Assembly: GCF_902806685.2 (NCBI RefSeq)
Contig: NC_048539.1
Coordinates: 8,134,501 to 8,198,500 of the forward strand
Origin: Maniola hyperantus
Taxonomy: Eukaryota; Arthropoda; Insecta; Lepidoptera; Nymphalidae
Direction of reading: 5' to 3'
Length of the DNA stretch: 64,000 bases
Both the position numbers and the translations under genes were made by a program. Numbering within the stretch: position 1 is the stretch's first letter; each line of letters starts with the position of its first letter. A model generated the notes under the pieces. It was not told where the DNA came from. It worked only from the letters and a program-made list of their open reading frames with translations, and did no database searches. Below are positions 1 through 11,152 of this stretch, piece after piece.

Positions 1-507
1 CAACTTACTTCAAGTGTTCATTTCCAATTTGGAAAACTTTGAATATATTTTTGACGAATATTAAATTACTATAAATGAGAGGGATGTCAAATTTTGCTCG
101 TTTTTGCATATATTTAGTTTCTTTTGGGCTTAATACTCGCATGGATGCCTTTACCTGAAAATGTATATTTTGTTAACAACAGCTTTTGATGCAAAAATAA
201 TAATATTAGAATAAATCTTCGAAGACGAAAATGTGTACTCGTACATTAGAAATAATTTTACGAAATATACAAAATCTATATAAATAAAAATAAATCACCA
301 AAATGTATGTACGCGCGTAACTTCCAAACGACTGCACCAAATTGGTTTATTCTTTTTTTGTTTTGTTTGTAATTTAATTAGTTTGAATGAATTTTTTTTT
401 GGAAAATCCACGGGAAAAGACTGTTCTCGCGGGAAGCGGATCAAATCGCAGGCAACAGCTAGTAAAATATAAATTACGTTCTAAATTGTGTATTTTATAG
501 TTCTCAC
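1..507. other. Intron or 3' flank of the MCTP-like gene with transposon tail
   Basis: No MCTP membrane segment is visible. Bases about 405-463 (CGGGAAAAGA to AACAGCTAGT) match the 3' end of a repeat common in Lepidoptera ending in AGCTAGT. A TTTATT at about 336-341 reads AATAAA on the minus strand and could be a poly(A) signal if the gene stops at 481. Confidence 0.4.
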
Positions 508-727
508 CGGATTCCACACAAGTGACATTTCCAGAAGTATTCTAGGACAGTTCCCCCGGGCACTGTTCTTCTTCGACCTATCTTTGAGGGCATACCACCG
601 CTTCTCGTTGTTATTTATCCTTAACAAAGGTATTGAGACTTTACCTATTTTTTCACCTTTCATTGACTGTATCATTGATTCATCGTATATTGTGATATCT
701 AATGTTGATGTAACATCATTAACTTCA
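508..727 (-). CDS. MCTP-like, exon 6 (end of second C2 domain)
   Basis: Acceptor CCTTTTTCAG. Encodes FEVNDVTSTLDITIYDES, GKVSIPLLRI and LLEMSLVWNP. A donor GTGAGA follows the Pro codon and keeps phase 0. Reading through instead gives VRTIKYTI and a TAG at 481-483. The choice decides whether a transmembrane tail exists. Confidence 0.8.
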
Positions 728-3700
728 CTGAAAAAGGATTAATAATAATTAGCTTGCGTATTAGTAGGTAGATGTTTTGTACGGCTACTGTATTTGATCC
801 TCATTTTCGAGTACATTGTGATTACCAAATACCGGTATAATATTGAAGAAAGTGAGTGTTTAGGTACTCAAATTTTCATACATTTCATTCATTCATGCAT
901 TCGACTGGGAGTGGATAGGCAAAGAAGTAGGTACTTTCAGAGAGCGCAAGCGACAGATACATATTAAAATACATATTTACCCTACTGGGTTACCTAGTTT
1001 CACTCTATTTTCTATTCAATGTTAACTTATAAGTAAATTTTAGAATACAAATCTTATAGTATTTCAAGTTCAACACATAAAAAGCGAGTAGGTACGCTTG
1101 TAGGTATTGCCATCAAACAAATTGAAGGATAACTGAAGGTAGATATATGTTTTATACAACTTTGTATTGAATTACATAACTTTATTGTAGGTATACTTTA
1201 CACCTTATAATTCCTTAATGAAAAGCGATGTTTTATATTTATCGTTAGTTTAATCATCGCCAATATAATAATAATATATTATGTTGCGCACATGTGCTAT
1301 TTTACAGTTTTAGCTTCGATTAGGATATTACGATATACCTAATACATTGATGAATATTGAATACTAATGAAATCAATGGGGTTCGGGGTAACGACCCATG
1401 CATGGTGTCGAGTAGGCCCATTTTCAGGCAAGCTTTATAGGTTTGCCCATAGCTAACGGAAACTTCCGAAACTCAGTCGGTTTGCCTAAATTAGGGTAAA
1501 GTTATTCGTGTACTCCAACACGGACTACCCACGCAATATAAATTGAACTACTAGGTTTAGATAATAATAATATTATTAATTTTTATTTCTTCGAAGATGA
1601 AAATACGAATAGATACTTATAAAAGTTATTACTTACAAGTTCAAGTTCTTATTCCAATTATGTTCCGAGGTGCCTTTAACAGTATGGGTTTGAACCCTTG
1701 AGTTATCCAACTCTAGCACGCAGTAGGCGTTGATATTACCACTAATATTGTGCGCAGTCAATCCTTTCGCACCATGTACGGTTACAGTAAGCTGGCCGAC
1801 TTCGCTCCAATTGTCAAATCTGTACCATTGCTGGAAACATTCAAGGGCAATTAAAATTTTATATAGACGCTGCCACCAGGGACTAGGAGCCTTGGCCTTG
1901 TGTATCCTCCAATACAAGTTTTATCCGTAATGACCTCCCTGGACAGGTATATTGATATTTGTTATCGTAAGGCTAGACTGGTCACACCGGTGTCGCTGCT
2001 GCCCGACGCAGGCCTGTGATATTTATCCAGTCTAGCTAATTTAAAATGGTTATACCGCCAATTGTCGATCGACAGGGCCTCGTTTGTAGAAAAATAAGGA
2101 TACCGCGGGCAGGTGATGTTGAGAGCCTGAGAGTTCCCCATAAAGTTCTCAAAAATGTGTGAAGTTTCCCAATCTGCACTTGGATAGTGTAGAACACTAT
2201 GCCTAAGCCGTTCTCATTCGGAGAGGAGACTCAGCGGTGGGTTGATGATGATCATGGAATGTTTTACTAGCATAGTGACTAGTGAGCCACATGTGGTTGA
2301 CAAAGGGTTGACAATATGCATTGAGATGTAGTACATTTATAGGGAACCAGCTGATCCCACGACTTCGTCTGCGAGAATGTAAGTTTCTTATAAAATTCGT
2401 TGGAACTCTTTAATTTTCTGGAATTAAAGGGGCAAGTTATTTCTATGCCAATTAGGTATAATCTAGACCGGTTTAGCAGCTGAAGCCTCGAAAAAGGTAA
2501 CATACAGATATTACATACTTTCGTAGGTATTTAAAACTTTATAGAATGCCACAGTGCAGTAGTATGGGTTTAAGAAACGTTTTTAGAAAAAGTTTGGAAA
2601 AAGTATACTGCGATAGAGTATGTGTTAAAAAGTAAAAATGTTATTTACTCAATCGAACATAACTAAGGTAGTATGAAGGCAAGAGTTTTGTTTGTATTTA
2701 TGCAAAGTCTACACACAATGCATTTCGTGAATAAACAATAATACTTACTAATATTAATAAGTTTACTTTGGTTTAACAAAATTCGTCAAGAGACTATTCA
2801 AATTTCAATGTTACAAAAGTCCCAAATGTAGCTCTATTCTATGTAAATTATATATGTATATTCTAAATAAGCAAACTGACCTTAGTGGGGATCATCGTGA
2901 GAAAAGGCCCAAGCCTTGGCTAGCCTCAATCGATGCTAAATGGTCAAACGTTATATTATTGTTTGTATTTTTACCCGAGTAGGGAGAGTAGAGTCTTTAG
3001 TTTTGGCGTGTTTACCAGTTCCCTCAGAATTGATTGATAAATGAGGAATTGTTACATAATAATTTGTCTTAGCGGTTTGAGTATTATATTTTAAGCAATC
3101 TATTCTAGTATATTTATAATATAATGACGACGTATTGACAACTTCGAATACTAAATCCGCGTGGACTACATAAATTTCAAACCCCTATTTTACCCCCTTA
3201 GGGGTTGAATTTTCAAAAATGATTTTTTATCGGATGCCTATGGCATAATAGCTATCTGCATGCCAAATTTCAGCCCAATCCGTCCAGTAGTTTGAGCTGT
3301 GCGTTGATAGATCAGTCAGTCAGTCAATCCTTTTATATATTTAAGATTTATGGATGATAATCAATATTTCGTTTCTTCATATGTCCACATAAACACAAGA
3401 GATCGCTATTTGTTTTTTGTATTATAACTTGTTAATTGAATGAGTAGGTTTGTGCGTCATTTCAACTAAACGGATACTTGTCAATCACATCTTATTTTAT
3501 GCTAACCTTTGATCTTAGCGTGAAACAATGCATCATTAAATACAGGAACGGATAAAGAATAAAGATTTACTGAACTTAGAGTTCTTTATGAAATATTTTA
3601 GCTATGGCCTCGTAATAACACCAGTATGTTGGATGGGAGCTGGCGTTATATTGCGGACGGTATTTTACACCAAGCGAGAAAAAATCTAAAAATGTATAAA

Positions 3701-6700
3701 CTAGATAGTACCTATTAGCAATAAGCGAGTTTATAAAATTATATAATGAATTTGCTAATTCATTTCAAAATTTCACTTTTTTTATCGGTTCTACAAAAAA
3801 TATCCAAAACGCATGATACCGTAGCCGCCATGTTAATTCCGACTGTGACGTCACGATTTTGATGAAATTTGATATAGAGATAGCTTGGATCCCGGGGAAG
3901 GACAGGCTACTTTTTATCCCGGAAATCAAAGAACTCGCATGGGATTTTTAAAAACATTAATCCACGCGGACGATGTTGCGGGCTCTATCATCTAGTAATA
4001 AAATAGGTACTCACAAACTTTTCTTCCGTAGGTGGTTCATGATGCACGCCGTTTGTTGTGAGCACGTTTTCAGCGACTATGCACCTATCTGATCCACTGA
4101 GGGTGATCAGCAGGTGAACTGAGCCGAATCCGCAATCCAACTCTTGCCATAGATCGTGCGTCTTCTCCTTCTCGAGCTGAGACAGGTCGATGACACACCT
4201 AGTGTAATAAATATGAGGATTAAGTACCTACTTATATTTGCTTGAAGAAAATGGATCCAAGGCTTTCTCAGTGCACTAATAAACTGCCTTCTCTATGACT
4301 TGATAAACCTGCTGTTTTCAGTTTCAAGCTAATTTCATGCAAAAAATAATAATATTACAAATTCGAAAATGCGTTAGTCTGTTTGTCTATCTGCTTGCTT
4401 TTCACGACACATCCGTTAACTGATTTGGCGAAATTTGTTAGAAGCTTGTATCCCAGAGACGGGCTTCGGGGAGGTTAATTTCGGAAAACAAAAATTTTCC
4501 AACGAAATTTTCAGAAAGCCGCGATCAAAATCACGGGCATAATATTTTAGTTTCTTATAAATGCTAAAGTGTATTTTATCTCTCCGTTACCTTTTGATGG
4601 CTCAGCCGCTAACCGATTTTGAGAAAAGTTGGCACAGATATAGCTTAATAAAAATATGTACTGTACCTATTGTTTGTTATTCGTAGGTCCACGCGGACAA
4701 AGTCGCGGGCATCATCTAGTCTAAAAATAAACGTCAGTTGAGCGTTAATGACACTCATAAATAATTCTTGCGATAATATCATTATAGGTAATAACGTCAT
4801 CATCACGAAATACGACAAATACCTATTCAAAATTATATTATTAATGACTTCCGAGACCCTTAAATTGCACCATTATTGTAATAAATAGGATGTAGCTAAA
4901 CAAATATGACGTGCTCAGTCGTAAGCAGGTGTAGGCATGCAGGTCATAGAGGCATAAAAGCACTGCTTACCCAAGTTGAAACCTGACTAATAATTTTAGA
5001 CCAAGATCCCAATAGTGCCAGATCTGTCTTATTTTCTTAGTAACAAATTGTGTAAGATAGAGTAAGTAGTACAAACACCACTCTATCCCAAACATTTTCT
5101 CACTCAGAAAATAAGGCAGGTTCTTGCTCTATCACTAGCTTCAAACCCTATGCATAATTGCATACCACTGGGTGTAAACTAGTTTCTGTAAACATACATC
5201 GTCTCGTCGTCGCTTACCTTCCCATAAAATTTTTTTGCTTTATTTTGTGCCATACGTTGACCTCTAGAGAGTTATCATCGTAAAGGTATAAATTAAACCT
5301 CTCGCGCCATATTGGTTTTGTTTTGTGGACCTGTTTTGATTTGTGGGATTCCCCACCCAACCTAAAACAAGAAACAAACTTGACACATCTAAATATTAAT
5401 AATATGACATACATTATGCGCAATATTAAGTATTCATATACGGGTGTTTTCAAAATAAATCAACTAAAACAAAAAAAACCGGCCAAATGCGAGGTAGACT
5501 CGCGCACTAAGGGTTCCGTATCTTGGAAGTTGGACGTGTAATTATTTTTAACCCACTTCCAAAAGGCAGGAGGTACGTTTTTTGATGCTTAAATTATCTC
5601 CAACTGCTGTACAATTGCTTTGCCTGTGAAAGTTTAAAATCGCAAAAATATGCGATTTACATTTCGAAAAAAGTTCAAGTCACCTGATGAGTAATTTTAT
5701 CGACCGCTGCCCATGAACATGTCGCAATCTGTTTCTGTCATATGAGAGTCCCCGCAGACCACAAACTTTTTATCGGCCGATAGTTTGGTCGGTTTCTTAA
5801 TCAGTATGAAGATGTATGTAAGTGCGCAAATTGTACATTACATATCTTCATACTGATTAAGAAACCGACCAAACTATCGGCCGATAAAAAGTTTGTGGTC
5901 TGCGGAGACTCTGACTGTCGAACTATCAAATGTACTATACAATTATAAAGATATACGATCTTATAATAAGCCTTGACAAAAATTAATTAATATGATTATG
6001 TTGCTTGCGTCACATAATATCACAGTCCATACATAATATTTAACATCATATTACACAAAAAAAGTTCAGTCATCTTGTATAGGCACTCTGTTTATACAGA
6101 AGAGTCAAATACTCGTAGCTGATGTGGCGTGGAAAAGTACCACGTACTTGGAAGAGCTAGTTGCCGCATGTTCATTAAATAATATGGAAACAAACCGCCA
6201 GGCGAATTATTATTGATGATGACAACGTGAGCTAACAGACAAGTCAAGAGTGGATGGGCATCTTCTAAGCAAGCGCGCTTCATCTTAGGCTGTATCATCA
6301 TTTGCCAGCAGAGTGACTATAGCCAAGCTCTAATCTATAAAACTAAATATATAAGAAGTCGGTTAAAAATAAAACTGACTGACTGACTGACTGACTCACT
6401 GATCTATCAACGCACAGTTGAAACTATTGGACGGATTGGGCTGAAAATTGGAATGCAGATAGCTACTATGACGTAGGCATCCGGTAAGAAGGGCTTTTTG
6501 AAAATTCCAACCTAAGGGAGTAAAATAGTGGGTTGAAATTTATGTAGTCCACGCGGATGAAGTCACGAGAATAAACTAATTAAAAAAAATACTTTGACGA
6601 AAGAGTATCGGGCACGCTAGACGGGAGGCTTGTAGTAGGTACCCAGTTCCTCTGATGCCGTGGTCTTGATACTTTTATTATAGAACAGAGGGTAAGGCGT

Positions 6701-8816
6701 TTTTGGCGTAATACGTGGAGGACGTGGTATGCCACGTTGCTTAGAAAGTCTTTGAGCAATGTACCAAGTACCCGTCTCCAACGTTTGCCACTTCCTACCA
6801 CCGTATAAACCGCACAGAACAAAAAATGCAATCAAGAGAGATTTTTTTACATTATAGAGGTCGCGAGTTCAATAACTGCAAAAAAACTCACATCAATAAA
6901 AAATAACTAAATGGATATAAGTAACTAATTTTGTATCCGCTAGAGTCATCCACAGGTTTTAGACGCTATGCCTCAAAGTACCTGACGCATTACAAGGCAA
7001 ATTCTCCGAGATACTATATTTTGTAGTTTTGAGCTAATCATTTGAGCAGCTTCAGTTCATATGAATCCGTGCATAGTGCATACCCACTAAACTTATAAAG
7101 TTATGAATTAAGAATAAGAACTATAAATAGAAAGATACAGGATTGAACCAAGGAGGCTTGTTTACTCTGAAAGCAAGCTTTATAACCATTTTATAACACT
7201 TACTTGAATTTGCAGTACAGTCCGCTAGAGCCATTCGCAGGCAAATCTGGCAAGTCTTTGGCTTCGATCAAAACAATGTTCACTATTGACGTCCATGATT
7301 TTTTGGCAACTTCAAACTTTCTGTTTTTTAGGAGATACTGTAACAAAAGATAACATACTGATACAAGTTAGCATTTTAGGAATCAATAGTGTAGTGACTA
7401 GATGGAGTTCGTTTTTGCATCAGTACCATTATTATTAATCGAAAGTGTGTTTGTTTGTTGGTTTGTGGGTTTGTCCTTCAATCACGTCACAACGGTGCAA
7501 CGGATTGACTTTTTTTGCATTTGTATATATAAAGATTTGGAGAGTGATATAGCTTACTTTTTATCCCGGAAAACCAAAAGTTCCCACGGGATTTTTACAA
7601 TACTAATTCCACGCGGACGAAGTCGCGGGTATCAGCCAGAATTTTAATAATTTTAATGATGCAGGTTTTCGTTAGGTAGATAATGAAGTCCCGTGGTGGA
7701 GTTACAAGTTAGCTCTTGATTGCGGGATCTAAGATGGAAGCGGGCTAACTTGGAATGGATATGATGGCAGTTTTTATTAAAGTCATACCCAATTAAGTAT
7801 GGTGAAGATAAATATGGAATGTCCTTACTTAATGGTTCTAGTTCCTATACTAACTGTATTACATTCCCTACTTTCGTTCTTCTCTCTGAGCTGGTTTCTG
7901 CAATTAAACTTTTCGGTGCGAGCGTACAGTCCAGTATTTCGTTCCTGGATATTATGTCTACCTTGCACCTAGAGTTGTACAAAATACCAAATAGATACCT
8001 AGACAAGTTTTGATGGTCATAGAAGGCCGTATTTTGCAATTTTCTTTATTACATTACAACTTAGCCCTTGACTGCGATCTCACCTGGTGGTAGGGAAGTG
8101 GTGATGCAGTCTAGTATGGAATCGGGCTAACTTGGTATTGAAGATTTTATTAAGCCCATACACTCTTAAAGGTTTCTACACGGCATCGTACTGGAACACT
8201 TAATCGCTTGGCGACACGGCTTTGCTCGTAGGCTGGTAACTAGTCACATCCGAAGGCTCCCACCAGACCAGACCAGAGGCAATTTAGAGATTATACTTGA
8301 ATTCCCAAATCACCACATGCTCACCACTGCGACAGGAAGGTCGTCAAAATGAAAAGGTTTTAATTTTAAAATTACTTTTCAACTAAGATTAGAAGGTTTA
8401 TTTATAACTACATTGCGACTCCCGTCTTACAGTTCTATAAGTTCTTAAGTATGGGTTGCCTGGAAGAGATCACTTTAGTGATAAGGTCGCCCTTTGTTTT
8501 TTAAGTGTATCCTGTATTCTTACTCTCTGTAATTTTAGTAACAATAAAGTTGTTTTAAATTAAAATTAAATTAAAGGTGTCTCTCGCACAGAGACGAGCT
8601 GAACCCAGAAAGTATATAGGTTTTAATGATCAGCGTTCTGCCACCGTTTCAAGGTCGGGAACTGGTGTTGTTAGGCGAGGAGCTTGTACTACCCCTTCTA
8701 TAGGGCCTACTGTGTGTATCTACGTAGAATTTAAAGAAGCGTAGGTACTTGGTACTCACAGCGAGTATAGCTGCAAAATCTTCATGTAAATCTGTTCCAA
8801 AACTAGAATCACACAT
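508..8816 (-). CDS. MCTP-like protein with two C2 domains (six exons)
   Basis: Joined minus-strand exons 8816-8760, 7337-7204, 5361-5218, 4198-4015, 1830-1637 and 727-508 keep one frame through every junction and give 311 residues. They match the membrane-distal C2 domains of multiple C2 and transmembrane domain proteins (MCTPs), which bind phospholipid at the ER or endosomes. C2 no. 1 spans about residues 33-135 (TSIVNIVLIEAKDL, then CVIDLSQLEKEKTHDLW); C2 no. 2 spans about 184-305 (VGQLTVTVHGAKGL, CVLELDNSRVQTHTV, IGKVSIPLL). The usual SDP of loop 1 is replaced by SGL and INA, and the loop 3 aspartates of C2 no. 1 are missing, so Ca2+ binding is probably weak or absent. The two C-terminal membrane segments of the family are not in the window: either they lie beyond position 1 or the protein stops at 481. 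The ATG at 8816 has A at -3. Probably a paralogue rather than canonical Mctp. Confidence 0.82.
728..1636. other. Intron, no recognised gene
   Basis: AT-rich intron of the MCTP-like gene. Bases 1380-1500 are richer in GC and look like old transposon sequence, but I cannot name a family. Confidence 0.4.
1637..1830 (-). CDS. MCTP-like, exon 5 (start of second C2 domain)
   Basis: Acceptor TGTTTCCAG and donor GTAAGT. Encodes VGQLTVTVHGAKGL, YCVLELDNSRVQTHTV and WNKNL, aligned with the last C2 domain of MCTPs. GKSDPF of the family is GNINAY here. Ends two bases into a codon. Confidence 0.87.
2095..2260 (+). repeat. SINE fragment (Metulj-like 3' part)
   Basis: Contains the ordered landmarks of the lepidopteran tRNA-derived SINE seen complete at 33955-34270: GAGAGTTCCCCATAAAG, a TCTGCACTTGG block, GGAGAGGAGAC and GGTTGATGATGA. 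The tRNA-like head is missing. Confidence 0.6.
3155..3348 (+). repeat. RTE-type LINE 3' tail, copy 1
   Basis: Starts near CCGCGTGGACTACATAAAT and ends with GATAGATCAGTCAGTCAGTC then TTTATATATTTAAG. The same module recurs at 6376, 12466, 16463, 36074, 36293, 37487, 37684, 40193 and 43380, in both orientations. No ORF. Confidence 0.6.
3349..4014. other. Intron with repeat fragments
   Basis: Intron of the MCTP-like gene. The part 3880-3995 carries the ACGCGGACGATGTTGCGGGC end and CCGGAAATC motifs of a repeat that recurs across the window. Nothing coding was seen. Confidence 0.4.
4015..4198 (-). CDS. MCTP-like, exon 4 (end of first C2 domain and linker)
   Basis: Acceptor ACACTAG and donor GTGAGT. 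Encodes CVIDLSQLEKEKTHDLWQEL, then FGSVHLLITLSG, a highly characteristic MCTP strand, followed by a linker rich in polar residues. Confidence 0.87.
4985..5145. repeat. Short inverted-repeat element
   Basis: GATCCCAATAGTGCCAGATC followed by TCTTATTTTC is mirrored by GAAAATAAGGCAGGTTCTTG. A related half-copy lies at 36940-37035 (GAAAATAAGGAACGTCTGGC, then CACTGGGATC). Probably an old MITE in the intron. Confidence 0.4.
5218..5361 (-). CDS. MCTP-like, exon 3 (middle of first C2 domain)
   Basis: Acceptor TTGTTTTAG and donor GTAAGC. Encodes LGGESHKSK, then a PIWRERFNLYLYDD segment and NVWHKIKQKNFMG. The PxWxExFxF pattern is the C2 signature; the acidic loop 3 of the family is replaced by basic residues. 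Confidence 0.87.
5465..5535 (+). repeat. LINE 3' end fragment (GGTTCCGTA family)
   Basis: Short copy of the CGGCCAAATGCGAG ... CGCGCACTAAGGGTTCCGTA module, seen longer at 13140-13360 and 14400-14860 and in reverse at 55400-55470. Confidence 0.5.
5747..5913. repeat. Palindromic MITE with arms of about 70 bp
   Basis: The left arm (CCCCGCAGACCACAAACTTT, TATCGGCCGATAGTTTGGTC, TTAATCAGTATGAAGAT) is repeated in reverse complement at 5840-5913 with very few mismatches, around a centre of about 30 bp. Each arm contains its own palindrome, TATCGGCCGATA. Non-autonomous foldback element in an MCTP-like intron. Confidence 0.75.
6095..6305 (-). repeat. LINE 3' fragment (TGATGCAGCCTAAGATGGA family)
   Basis: Reverse copy of the module at 22370-22445, with the TGATGATACAGCCTAAGATG block. 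No credible protein. Confidence 0.5.
6376..6580 (-). repeat. RTE-type LINE 3' tail, copy 2
   Basis: Reverse orientation: GACTGACTGACTGACTGACT, then CTGATCTATCAACGCACAG, ending TAGTCCACGCGGATGAAGTC. Confidence 0.6.
6581..7203. other. Intron, no recognised gene
   Basis: Two overlapping short ORFs near 6617-6835 resemble no family and lack gene-like composition. The rest is AT-rich intron. Confidence 0.4.
7204..7337 (-). CDS. MCTP-like, exon 2 (start of first C2 domain)
   Basis: Acceptor TGTTACAG and donor GTAAGT. It encodes the first strands of a C2 domain (KKSWTSIVNIVLIEAKDL, then NGSSGLYCKF). It ends two bases into a Lys codon completed by the next exon. The expected loop 1 motif SDPY is SGLY here. 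Confidence 0.82.
7395..7640 (+). repeat. Lepidopteran repeat ending ACGCGGACGAAGTCGCGGGTATC
   Basis: Bears TTTTTATCCCGGAAAACC, CCCACGGGATTTTTA and CCACGCGGACGAAGTCGC, in the order shared by copies near 16260, 17590, 19860, 22170, 42600, 47420, 53750 and 63750. One of the most abundant repeats here. Confidence 0.5.
7690..8300 (+). repeat. Two copies of a LINE 3' module
   Basis: Copies at 7690-7800 and 8050-8300 share TGCAGTCTAGTATGGAA, CGGGCTAACTTGG, GGTTTCTACACGGCATCGTA, TTGGCGACACGGCTTTGC and CACCAGACCAGACCAGA. Similar copies lie at 24660-24895 and 48505-48725. Confidence 0.5.
8760..8816 (-). CDS. MCTP-like, candidate first coding exon
   Basis: ATG followed by 18 codons (MCDSSFGTDLHEDFAAILA), then the donor GTGAGT. 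It ends on a codon boundary, as the next exon (7337) requires. No acceptor upstream of the ATG gives an open frame from a phase-0 exon, so this looks like a true first exon. An alternative N-terminus from 11979-12111 is possible. Confidence 0.65.
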
Positions 8817-8819
8817 TTT

Positions 8820-9700
8820 TACTAGAACTAAAACACACTACATAAATCACTTTACTCCACTTCCTTCTCTACCGCGTATAAACAACTTAATGAGGTTCGT
8901 TCACGGCGGTTAAAATAGTCTGTACCTATTTCCGTAAAAATCCTAATAAATACATTAGTGTTTTTTTTAAATTTTTGATCAAGTATTGCTTGAATTTGCA
9001 ACAAAGGCTTTTATAAATAATATATACTTTTATAAACTGTATAATAATATACTTCCTAATGATACAGCGTGATCGATGACTTAAACAGGACTGAGGAAAG
9101 ACACTGTATTTAAGTAGCACTTCACTGATTTGTCAATAAAATACGACTTTTTGTGGCTTGTATCTGTACCGGTTGCGTAATTAACAATAAATCGCTAATA
9201 ATATCGAACCATATAAGACAATGAGTTAGACACACATTGCTGTAAGCAAAACAACTCTACCTCTACACTAAAACGTTGTAATAGAGTGTATGCTAAAAAA
9301 CCAGCTCAGTTCATTTTTATCATCAAAAACCTCGAAGGTAGACCGGTCGTTCGCATATAGAATGCTTAGGTGAATACTTAATAAACAATTTATTAATGTT
9401 TCAAAGATATCTTAAGACGTTGAAATGCTTTAACAAAGCATCAGAAATATTTAGCAATACAAAATCAAATGTTCTTTTCTATTTTATTTTCTCTAATAGC
9501 CGAAATTAATAAATTAATCAATCTATCCGTAATCTGTCGATAGATTACTTTAACTACCAAAGTATAAATATTGTGCATTCAGGTAAGACGGAATTTCTAA
9601 AAATTATTTCCTAAGTGGGTGTCTAGCTATAGAGCTAACCTACATGCAAAATTTATGTAGAATGAAGGTACATTGTACATGTTGATATAATATCAGCCTG
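8820..9700. promoter_or_regulatory. 5' flank of the MCTP-like gene
   Basis: AT-rich flank upstream of the ATG at 8816. I see no unambiguous TATA box or initiator and no coding exon. Named only for its position. Confidence 0.25.
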
Positions 9701-9724
9701 ACAGTTTCTTCTTTTATTTATAGA

Positions 9725-9960
9725 TAGGCAAATCCTGATAACGGACCGCCATCTTTTGAAGCACGCTCGGAGGCGTCAAAAGGTGCGTATTATCCGCGCC
9801 CAACCCTAGGTCACAAGCACATGAGTAGATATCTACTCGTGCGGTCTCAAGCCAGTGTTGATATGCGTAGGTAGGTGTATTGTCTCACACACACAAGCGC
9901 ATGAATTTGTGTTCACTTTTTAAAATACAGTAATTTGTAATTATTAAAACATGCATAAAC
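9725..9960. repeat. Unclassified repeat, pair of 61090-61240
   Basis: Shares ACGGACCGCCATCTTTTGAA, CGTCAAAAGGT and ACACACACAAGCGCATGAAT with the block at 61090-61240. No ORF. Confidence 0.4.
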
Positions 9961-10522
9961 TGGTTGAGTGCTACGCGCAAGAAATAATCTGAAACTCTAT
10001 AATAACAAGTTAATAAATACTCGTGTTTTATTGTTGTGGTTTTACTATATTTTTTGCGGGGTTTGGATTATACTTGACGTCATGCAGGATGTAAAACTTG
10101 ATCTGATTTACTAAGATGTTTGGTAATTTTGGTTTGATTGTAGCGGATATAAGGTTAAAACAATGACGGATGTAAATAGTGGTTTAAATAAAAATACTTA
10201 AGTTGGGTTTTATTGTAAACTCTCCCTTGGTTTTCCTCAGTGGAACACTAGTTAAGTAAGTATACTTATTAGGTCAAAAAAGATTTAGTATAGAGAAAAC
10301 TTGAAGATATAGAGATAGAGAGGTCTTTAGGGACTCGTAGGACGTAGTGGCGATTTTGGAAAAAAAAACTGCATAAGTACAAACCAGAACCTGTAGGTAT
10401 ATTTTAGAAATACTTTATTATTAAGCCTTTATTATAGACACATTTACTAGGTACAATTTACAATCATTATTAACTTACACTGTTTTTTTTTTTAATACAA
10501 TAAAACTTAAAGCTAGCCTTAT

Positions 10523-10925
10523 CTAATTACTATATAAATCATGACCGCGTGGAATGGTGCCAAGAATACTGGCTGCATTTCCGCGCTGGACAGCCAGGCT
10601 GATCCGCTGCGCAAAAAATGAGCCAGCCCTTCTGTCACCAGTTGAGGCTATTAATCGCGGTGAAATGTCTCGTAAAAAATTTTTAGCACTAAGACTCCAT
10701 GGCCCCAGGGTCTCCACGGCAAACGGCACAAAAATGTAACTCTCTATAAGAGAGGCATACTTGCGCCGCTTGCCGTTTTCAGCTGTTTCTGCTGCGGCTC
10801 CCGGTCTTGATGCTGTCTTCCTGATATGACACGGGGCCAATGTGTCAACGCAAGTTGCGTCCCACATTAGCGCCCGTCCCCGTTCCCAGGGAACCAGCGT
10901 CAATCCATCAGGTCTCTTGCCAACT
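10523..10925 (-). mobile_element. Transposon-derived ORF fragment (RPDGLTLVPWERGRALMWD)
   Basis: An open frame of about 130 codons runs from GKRPDGLTLVPWERG through ALMWDATCVDTLAP, RRKYASLIESYIFVPFAVET and RISLAVQRGNAASILGT to a stop. From memory, this protein segment is found in many copies in arthropod and cnidarian genomes and travels with non-LTR retrotransposons. The upstream part is cut off near 10925, so it is a fragment and not a host gene. Confidence 0.6.
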
Positions 10926-10984
10926 TACACTTATTTAATTTCATTAGGTACTACTAAAAAGCACTTATGTATTTATAATTTAAC

Positions 10985-11105
10985 AATATCAGATCCCGGA
11001 ACGACATCTGTTTGCGCCTGGTTGGTGTCTGTTTGCCCTCTGGCAAAGGCCTCCTCTAACCCTTTCCATAATTCTCTATCCCTTGCCTTTCTTGTCCAAG
11101 TTTAT
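10985..11105 (-). mobile_element. LINE ORF2 C-terminus fragment
   Basis: One minus frame reads TWTRKARDRELWKGLEEAFA, then RGQTDTNQA and a stop near 10981. This resembles the C-terminal end of non-LTR retrotransposon proteins. It is separated from the reverse transcriptase piece at 11153-11384 by a TA microsatellite, implying deletion of the region between. Confidence 0.5.
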
Positions 11106-11152
11106 ATATAATATATAATATATATATATTATATATATATTATATATTATAT
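11103..11152. repeat. TA microsatellite
   Basis: About 50 bp of almost pure TA/ATAT steps between two LINE fragments. Confidence 0.85.
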
